A DNA stretch of 64,000 bases from SKLM01 sp964575455 (GTDB taxonomy: Bacteria; Chloroflexota; Anaerolineae; B4-G1), in NCBI GenBank assembly GCA_964575455.1, contig CAZNRX010000006.1, positions 1 to 64,000 of the forward strand, written 5' to 3'. A program made the translations under genes and the position numbers. Below, in pieces: positions 58,015 to 64,000 of this stretch (within the stretch, counting starts at the first letter, position 1; every line of letters starts with the position of its first letter). The notes under the pieces are model-generated. The model saw nothing but the letters and a program-made list of their open reading frames with translations, did no database searches and was not told where the DNA came from.

Positions 58015-61000
58015 CTAACGCCTTCGCACAGTCAGCACCACGGCTGCCGCGAGCGCGGCCAGCATCACCGGTATGATCAACAGGGTCCGCTGCCACAGCG
58101 AGGTCGAGGGGGCCATGGCCAGCGTCGACCCGCCCACCGCAACGGGCTGCCCCTGACCCAGCAGGGCAAACTGGCTCAGGTGGCAGATCTCGACCGCCAG
58201 CCAGTTTTCGGCCGGGTGCCGCTCGTACCCGTTGCACGCCGCGTCCTCCCACGTGCCGCCCGTCCAAACGTACAGCGCCAGCACCGCTTCATCGAGTCCC
58301 GCCACGTCCTCGTCGCTGTAGTGGAGGGTGATCGAGATTGGCTCCTTGAAGACGTAGCCCGGCTGCACGTAGGGCCCCTTGTAGATCTCCAGCAGGAAGG
58401 CGTGCCCGGCGAAGAGGAACGGCACTGTGGGGTGGGTCGGGCCGTCGAGCGGCGTGAGGATCAGAGTGAGGGTGTCGGTCACGGCGCCGGCCGGGATCTC
58501 CACCGTCGTGGTGTAGCCCTGGTCGTCGACGGCGATCAGGGTGCCGCCATCCTCCGGCGTGACGGTGATGATCACCGCGTCTGGGTGCTGGGCGGCGATG
58601 ACGGCGTGGTCCGCGCCGTTCTCTGAATCAGGATCAACCCACCCGGACGGGCTGATGACGGCCGTATTGGTGATCAGCGTGCCCGGCGTGACCGCATCCA
58701 CCTGGGCCGTGATGCCCAGATGAGTGGTACCACCGCCGCCAGCCAAGCAGGGCACAGACCAGAACCCGCTGCCCTCGTCGTAGTTTCCGCTGTCGTCCGA
58801 TAGGTAGCTCACGCCGCTCGGCAGCGCGTCGGTGACCACCACGCCCACTGCGTCGCCGGGATTGCCGTTGGTCACCGTGACGGTGTAGACGATGCTCTCG
58901 CCGGAGCGGGGCGTGTAATCGCTCACCCGCTTCTCCAGCGCCAGATCGGGATTGCGCACGGTGACGACTGTCACGTCGGTGTCGTTCAAGCCCCAGTTGT
59001 CGGTCACGGTGAGAGTGAACGTGATAGGCCCTGCCGTCCCCGGCGCCGTGAACGTGGGGGAGACCGCGCCAGCATCGCTCAGCGTGACGGACGGGCCGCC
59101 CGTCTGCTTCCAGCCGTAGGTAAGCGGTTCGCCGTCGGGATGGAAGCTGCCGCTGCCGTGGAGCGCGACCTCGTCGCCTGGGTCAGCACATTGGTCGTCG
59201 CCAGCGTCGGCCGTCGGTGGCGTGCCGACGTGCACGTCGACCGGACCGGCATAACCGACGTTGTGCGCCACGTCGGTGGCCCGAGCACGCAGGGTGTGCG
59301 TGACGCCGGACACCGACGGGTTCCACGGGAGTTGCCACTGCTGCAAACCATTGCCGTCGGGCGCGCCCAGCGAGGCCAGCTGCCATCCCCCGCCGTCTAT
59401 CTGCACCTCCGCCGTGATCACCTCCCCACCCAGAGGAAGGTCCCTGGCCGTCCCGTCGATATCGACCGGGCCGACGCTCACAGCCGAGGGCACGTCTAGC
59501 GTCACCGTAGGTGGGGTCGTGTCACTGAACTGGAGGCTGGTGACGTCCTCCAACCCACACTGATCGATGGCACGCACGTCCACCTGCCAATCGGTCTTCT
59601 CCGGCAGCGCCAGGTCCGCCGACCAGAAGAGCGTCCCGGAGGCCGGTTGCCAACCGCCGCCGTCGATACGATAGTCCACCGCACCCACACCGCTGCCGTT
59701 GCCGTCGCTGGCCGTGCCGATGACGGGGCGGATCGTCTTCGCCGGGTCGGTGGTGACGGTGAGGGTGGGCGGCTGGCAGTCCAGCCGGTGGGCCAGATCG
59801 AGGGTTACGGCAGGCGCAGCCAGGAGCTCCACGCTCAGGCTCATGGGCGCCGAGCCGGCCAGATCGCACACATTCGTCGCCAGGGTGCCAGTGACCGTCA
59901 CCCTGTGCTCCGCGCCCGGCGGCAGCGACGGTATCTCGAAGTCCCATCCACCCTTGTGAATCGCGCCGGCCACGCCTTTGTAGTTGAGCCCAGCACCGGG
60001 TTCGAGCGCCAGATCCAGTGCCGGCGTGGTGAAGACTTCCTGGTTGGCCAGCTCAAATACGTACCCGAGATCGCTGCCGGGACACCAGGCCGCTTGCGGG
60101 GCCTGCACGCTGTCGAGAGACATACCCACGTCGATCCCCTTCGGCTGACCCTTGCTTGGGACTGTGAACGAGAAGAGGCGCGTTGGATCGTAGAGGTCGA
60201 TCCAGCTGTAGCCCTCCGAGCAGACATCCGTCAATGGGTTGGTTGTGGGGAAGACGGCCCAGGGAGTCCCATCGTCATCTACCGCATAGGCGATCATACC
60301 CACGTCCACACTATCCACTGTCATCGTGGGCCACTTGCCGCTAGATAGCACGTCGAGCCAGTCGATGCGGACCTCGGTGTCGCCGCCCTCCCCGTGGGCG
60401 AACTCCCAGTCTGCGCCGATGTCCTCTTGCCAGGAGCCGCTTGAGCAGGTCCAGAGCGTTCCGCTGACCGGTCCACTGATGCTGATGGCGTGATCTGCTT
60501 CGAAGGGTAGCGTCTGGCACGTAGGGATGGCCGTCACGGGCTCGGAGCACCCCCCGTCGCCCGCGTCCAGATAGGTCCACATCTCCCCATCCAGCGTCCA
60601 CCACGCCCCCGACCATCCCCAGTAAACGTCGCTGCCATCCCAGGTGGCGAAGAGCTCTTGCGGACCCCACCAGTCCGCGTCGGTGCCTCTGCGCTGGAAG
60701 TCGTCCATGAAATCACCGATACCCCACTCAAGGAGGTCGGGTGCGATCTCCCACCAGTCGTCCATGTTGATCCGGCCGTCCATCACGATCGTCTGCACCC
60801 GGTCATTGAATGACTTGCTCGTATCGCTGAACGTCCCCACGTGCCATGGCCCGTAATGGCGGATGCTCTGATTGCCGGGTAAATCCTGGACGGCGAGATG
60901 AACGTACCAGTCCCCCGGGGTGTTGAGGCCGTGCGTGTAGCTGGTGACAGCTCCCAGGTTCGTTGTGGGCAGCGTGTCGCTGACCTTGTCCACGGCGATG

Positions 61001-64000
61001 AGGGTGTCGGCGACGCCGCTGCCGTCGAAAGGCTTCTGCCAGGTCACACGCAGGTCGACAGGGATGTCGAAATGCGTCCCCGGCTTCGCGTCCCGCTCAA
61101 CAGGGCCTACGAAGGCCGTGAAATCCGCTACGCTGGGGCCGGTGGGCGGGACGCTGTCAACCGTGAAGACGCGAGACACCATGTCGCTGTTCCCGGCCTG
61201 GTCGCGGGCGCGGACCTGCGCCGGGAAGCTGACGTACGCCTGATCCTCCGGCGGCTCCCATGTCAGCTCCCAGTCCTGGCCGTCGACGGTCCCTGGCAGC
61301 CAGGCATACCCCCCATCGAGGCTGACCTCCACCGCCGCCACGCCGCTGTCGTCGTCCGTGACGGTGCCGGAGAAGACGACGGTGCCCGTGAACCACTCGC
61401 CCTCAGTCGGCGAGCTGACCACGAGCGTCGGCGACACCATGTCCGTGCCTGCAGACCCGGATACCTGGAGCGACCTCGTATCGCTCATCACGTTGCCGGC
61501 CTTGTCCACGGCAAACGCCCCGACGTCCGTGTAGGATCCCTCGTCCAGAGCGACCCAAGCGCGGAAGGTGCGCGGTTCCTGGCCCTCCTCGTCCCAGGGG
61601 TCGGCCGCCCATTCGGCGTCGTACTCTACACCATCCACCTCAAACCAGACATCGTCGACGCTGAACGCGCCGGTGGCGTCGTAGTCGTAGGCCTCCGCCC
61701 GCAGCTGGAGCGGGGTGGACACAACGTCACTATCGACAGGCAGCGTCCAGGTGACGACCGGCGAGATACCGTCGGCTACAAAGGCGCCGTCGTACCAATC
61801 CTCTTCGTACGCTTCCTCCTCCCGGTTCCCGGCCACATCGCCAGCGCGGCTGTAGAAGCGGTAGAGGCTGTCGGCGGCGGGGGTGTAGCTGGCATCCCAG
61901 AAAGAGACGGCCTCCTGGGGCGAATCGAGCATCACGGCCGTCCATGCCCCTGGCACCGTCGCGGTGACCGGATCGGCGGGATCGCCGACCTGGGTGAAGC
62001 CGACCTCGACCTGTCCGACGCCCGAGTTCCCGGTGGCGGAGGAGACGTCCTCGCGTCCCAGGAAGACGGGCAGTGGCGCGGCCGTCAGCTCGTAGTAGCC
62101 CATGTCGGACCGCTCGCCTCCGCCCGGCGCCACCTCAGCGAAAGGCGATGCGGCGTCCCTGGCGGGCGAACCGGCACCTATCCGATACCCACTGGTGAAG
62201 CCCGCGTCATTGTCGCACACGTCATTGGGCCCTCGGTCCACGTTCGAGTAGTAAGCCACAGACCCAGAAGGCCCTCTCAAGTTGTAGTCGCTTAAGATCT
62301 GGCCGCTGTCCTCCACGCGCAAGTAGGAGACGCGATGACCTGTGTTGTGGAGGACGTTGTTCTCCACGGTGGCCCAGGTGCCCGGCCCGCTGCTCAGGAC
62401 GGCGGTTTTGTCCTCGGGGAGCGCCACGGTGTTGAAGGAGACCAGCCCCGATGAGCGGCCGCTGAAGCCCACGCCGACGTCGCAGCCATTGATGATGTTG
62501 CGCACGATCGTCACCCCGTTCGACGCACCGGTGACGGTGATGCCGGCCGTGCCGGAGCAGCCCGTGATGGTGAGGCCGCTGATCTCGGACTGCGCCACGG
62601 CATCGAACGTCACGGGCGGTCCAACGCCCTGGGCGTCGATGGTGGTCTCCTCGGCGCCGCTGCCGACCAAGCGCACGTGGCTGGGGATGGTGATGGTCTC
62701 GGTATAGGTGCCCGGTGCAACGCCGACGGTGTAGCCCAGACCCTGCAGGTTGCGCATGTTTCCGTCGGCCTGGTCAAGCCCGTCCTGGATGACGTCGAAG
62801 GCGTCCACCTGCCAGGAGAGGCCATCGTTGACGCAGTCCTCGCAGTAGTCGTCGTCGACGTAGATCGCGGCGCGGTTCTGCTCGATGTAGCCGATGTCCA
62901 CCCGACCCCCGGCCCCCGGCGGCGGCGGGTCACCCGGGTCGCCAGCGTCGATCACGGGGGAAGCATCCTGGGTGTGGTAGTCGTGCGACGGTGGGCCGGG
63001 ATCCACGAACAGGGGGTCGAGGAACAGCTCGCCAGGGCCAGGGTTCTCCGGATCGAGGTCGGTGCCGTTCTGCCAGTAGATGTTGTACTTGTGCAGCTTG
63101 CGGGTGGTGCATCCATCGTCGTAGCGCAGGCCAGTGTCGGCGTTGTGGGCGAAGACGGTGTTGCGCACGTCCACCGGCGCGCAGCCGGCCGCCGCGAACC
63201 CGTTCGTGTTGGAGACGACGGTGTTGTTGACCACCTCCAGGTTGGTGGCCTCACCCGTGGCACTGATGGCCGTGCTGGCGCCGCGGATGATGGCCCGCTC
63301 CAGGGTGATGGATTGCGCGCCGTCCTCCACCAGCAGGCCGTCCACCCCGCTGCCGTCGCCATTGAGTGTCAGCATCGACAGCTTTGCCCCGACCACGCCC
63401 TCGGCGCGCACCATCGCTGGCTCAGAGCTGCCCGCGGGCGGCTCCACGATGGTCAGGTCGGCGCCGTTTCCCCCGACCTCGACCCCGCTCATCAAGTAGA
63501 AGGTCTGCTCATAGGTGCCCGGACGGAGTTGGACGCGGTTGGCGCCGCTGTCGATCGCGTCCTGGATGCTGTTGAACGCCTCGCCGTCGCCGACCATGGC
63601 GTCTGTGCGGTAGGCGTGGTAGCCGCCGTCCAGGATGGTGCCGGTATCCAGTCGATAGACGTCGCGGTCCGGATCGAGGAAGCGTGCCTCGTCGTGGGTG
63701 AGCTGCACGCTACTATACAGAATCGGTGGCGGCGACCAGGCGACGCCGCGGCGACCGATCCAGCTGTTGCTGTTGCCACCGACCACGAAGTCGTCGGGCC
63801 AGGTGACCAGATCGGCCAGGTTGATCCAGTCAGCGGAGGAGGCTGTCTCCGGAGCCGACAGGGCCACATGATCCAGCGTCAGTTTCTCCGGGTAGATGCC
63901 CACCGGCGCATGCTGCCACAGCTTCTGCCCCCCGCCGGGCACGCCGAAGAGCTTCCGTCCGACACGGACCAGCCCCCCGCCCTCGACGACCTGGTCGGGC
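58015..64000 (-). CDS. Giant cell-surface protein, 5' end beyond the window
   Basis: At least 1994 residues; the frame is still open at the right edge, so the N-terminus is missing. From N to C: right-handed beta-helix region (about 100-640) with VQLRPGTYEQTF and GVAPGTYTETI repeats, several Ig-like/cadherin-like modules (about 640-1500; e.g. TDDDSGVAAVEVSLDGGYAW), a PKD domain (CADPGDEVALHGSGSF... TFTLTVTDNWG), a DUF11 repeat (LALEKRVSDYTPRSGESIVY), and a C-terminal membrane anchor (LLIIPVMLAALAAAVVL) followed by RRR. No LPXTG. Probably an anchored adhesin or surface-layer-associated protein. Confidence 0.88.
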   Translation of the reverse strand, partial: PDQVVEGGGLVRVGRKLFGVPGGGQKLWQHAPVGIYPEKLTLDHVALSAPETASSADWINLADLVTWPDDFVVGGNSNSWIGRRGVAWSPPPILYSSVQLTHDEARFLDPDRDVYRLDTGTILDGGYHAYRTDAMVGDGEAFNSIQDAIDSGANRVQLRPGTYEQTFYLMSGVEVGGNGADLTIVEPPAGSSEPAMVRAEGVVGAKLSMLTLNGDGSGVDGLLVEDGAQSITLERAIIRGASTAISATGEATNLEVVNNTVVSNTNGFAAAGCAPVDVRNTVFAHNADTGLRYDDGCTTRKLHKYNIYWQNGTDLDPENPGPGELFLDPLFVDPGPPSHDYHTQDASPVIDAGDPGDPPPPGAGGRVDIGYIEQNRAAIYVDDDYCEDCVNDGLSWQVDAFDVIQDGLDQADGNMRNLQGLGYTVGVAPGTYTETITIPSHVRLVGSGAEETTIDAQGVGPPVTFDAVAQSEISGLTITGCSGTAGITVTGASNGVTIVRNIINGCDVGVGFSGRSSGLVSFNTVALPEDKTAVLSSGPGTWATVENNVLHNTGHRVSYLRVEDSGQILSDYNLRGPSGSVAYYSNVDRGPNDVCDNDAGFTSGYRIGAGSPARDAASPFAEVAPGGGERSDMGYYELTAAPLPVFLGREDVSSATGNSGVGQVEVGFTQVGDPADPVTATVPGAWTAVMLDSPQEAVSFWDASYTPAADSLYRFYSRAGDVAGNREEEAYEEDWYDGAFVADGISPVVTWTLPVDSDVVSTPLQLRAEAYDYDATGAFSVDDVWFEVDGVEYDAEWAADPWDEEGQEPRTFRAWVALDEGSYTDVGAFAVDKAGNVMSDTRSLQVSGSAGTDMVSPTLVVSSPTEGEWFTGTVVFSGTVTDDDSGVAAVEVSLDGGYAWLPGTVDGQDWELTWEPPEDQAYVSFPAQVRARDQAGNSDMVSRVFTVDSVPPTGPSVADFTAFVGPVERDAKPGTHFDIPVDLRVTWQKPFDGSGVADTLIAVDKVSDTLPTTNLGAVTSYTHGLNTPGDWYVHLAVQDLPGNQSIRHYGPWHVGTFSDTSKSFNDRVQTIVMDGRINMDDWWEIAPDLLEWGIGDFMDDFQRRGTDADWWGPQELFATWDGSDVYWGWSGAWWTLDGEMWTYLDAGDGGCSEPVTAIPTCQTLPFEADHAISISGPVSGTLWTCSSGSWQEDIGADWEFAHGEGGDTEVRIDWLDVLSSGKWPTMTVDSVDVGMIAYAVDDDGTPWAVFPTTNPLTDVCSEGYSWIDLYDPTRLFSFTVPSKGQPKGIDVGMSLDSVQAPQAAWCPGSDLGYVFELANQEVFTTPALDLALEPGAGLNYKGVAGAIHKGGWDFEIPSLPPGAEHRVTVTGTLATNVCDLAGSAPMSLSVELLAAPAVTLDLAHRLDCQPPTLTVTTDPAKTIRPVIGTASDGNGSGVGAVDYRIDGGGWQPASGTLFWSADLALPEKTDWQVDVRAIDQCGLEDVTSLQFSDTTPPTVTLDVPSAVSVGPVDIDGTARDLPLGGEVITAEVQIDGGGWQLASLGAPDGNGLQQWQLPWNPSVSGVTHTLRARATDVAHNVGYAGPVDVHVGTPPTADAGDDQCADPGDEVALHGSGSFHPDGEPLTYGWKQTGGPSVTLSDAGAVSPTFTAPGTAGPITFTLTVTDNWGLNDTDVTVVTVRNPDLALEKRVSDYTPRSGESIVYTVTVTNGNPGDAVGVVVTDALPSGVSYLSDDSGNYDEGSGFWSVPCLAGGGGTTHLGITAQVDAVTPGTLITNTAVISPSGWVDPDSENGADHAVIAAQHPDAVIITVTPEDGGTLIAVDDQGYTTTVEIPAGAVTDTLTLILTPLDGPTHPTVPFLFAGHAFLLEIYKGPYVQPGYVFKEPISITLHYSDEDVAGLDEAVLALYVWTGGTWEDAACNGYERHPAENWLAVEICHLSQFALLGQGQPVAVGGSTLAMAPSTSLWQRTLLIIPVMLAALAAAVVLTVRRR

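Overview
The window is a high-GC bacterial chromosome segment that reads most like a Chloroflexota (Anaerolineae-type) genome. This is inferred from gene content: a yeast/Bacteroidetes-type ketol-acid reductoisomerase, archaeal-type LeuC/LeuD, an archaeal-type short ProS, DUF2723 membrane glycosyltransferase, a giant DUF11/PKD beta-helix surface protein, and many short palindromic repeats. No phage, transposase, CRISPR or rRNA was found. There is one tRNA (Ser, CGA).

Layout. 1-6735 (+): cell-shape/wall operon mreC-mreD-PBP2 followed by a DUF2723 membrane glycosyltransferase. 6736-9047: hairpin repeats, a probably frameshifted small gene and an unknown helical-repeat gene. 9222-12404 (-): rqcH, rpsT and an EEP-family phosphoesterase. 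12653-14638 (+): an MTA/SAH deaminase fused to a CYTH domain. 14748-20613 (-): obg, nadD, mtnP and a 963-residue SEDS-PBP fusion whose transpeptidase motifs are all lost. 21821-33630 (-): one long branched-chain amino acid operon ilvB-ilvN-ilvC-leuA-(79-aa ORF)-leuC-leuD-cimA-leuB-ilvD. CimA and LeuA with shared LeuCD/LeuB, IlvBN, IlvC and IlvD allow Val, Leu and Ile synthesis from pyruvate, with ilvE and proC upstream. 36885-39016 (+): BMP-type lipoprotein and a ZIP zinc transporter. 39320-50375 (-): an EF-G paralogue, a heterodimeric ABC exporter, two HAD and two GNAT proteins, and an ABC-2 exporter. 50726-52503: tRNA-Ser, an aconitase-X swivel-domain remnant, a tandem GxxExxY protein and a palindromic repeat array. 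52513-56549 (-): a peptide-type binding lipoprotein, proS and a MazG-like gene. 56620-57924 (+): a HEAT-like protein. 58015-64000 (-): a giant cell-surface protein that runs off the right edge.

The most striking theme is regulatory. Four loci carry a sigma70-like promoter, a short leader ORF and an intrinsic terminator before the first structural gene. They are ilvB (two leader/terminator modules in tandem, with Ile/Val/Leu codon runs), ilvE (Leu/Ile/Val-rich leader), mazG-proS (Pro-rich leader with an 8-bp antiterminator), and the ABC-2 exporter (30-aa leader with two competing hairpins). Ribosome-mediated attenuation therefore seems to be a general strategy here, including an apparently undescribed proline leader ahead of prolyl-tRNA synthetase and a candidate drug- or stall-sensing leader ahead of an exporter.

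The second theme is small palindromic repeats. They sit between genes, exactly at a stop codon (rqcH), across a lost start (DUF126 gene), and in frame inside coding sequence (leuD, the DUF2723 gene).
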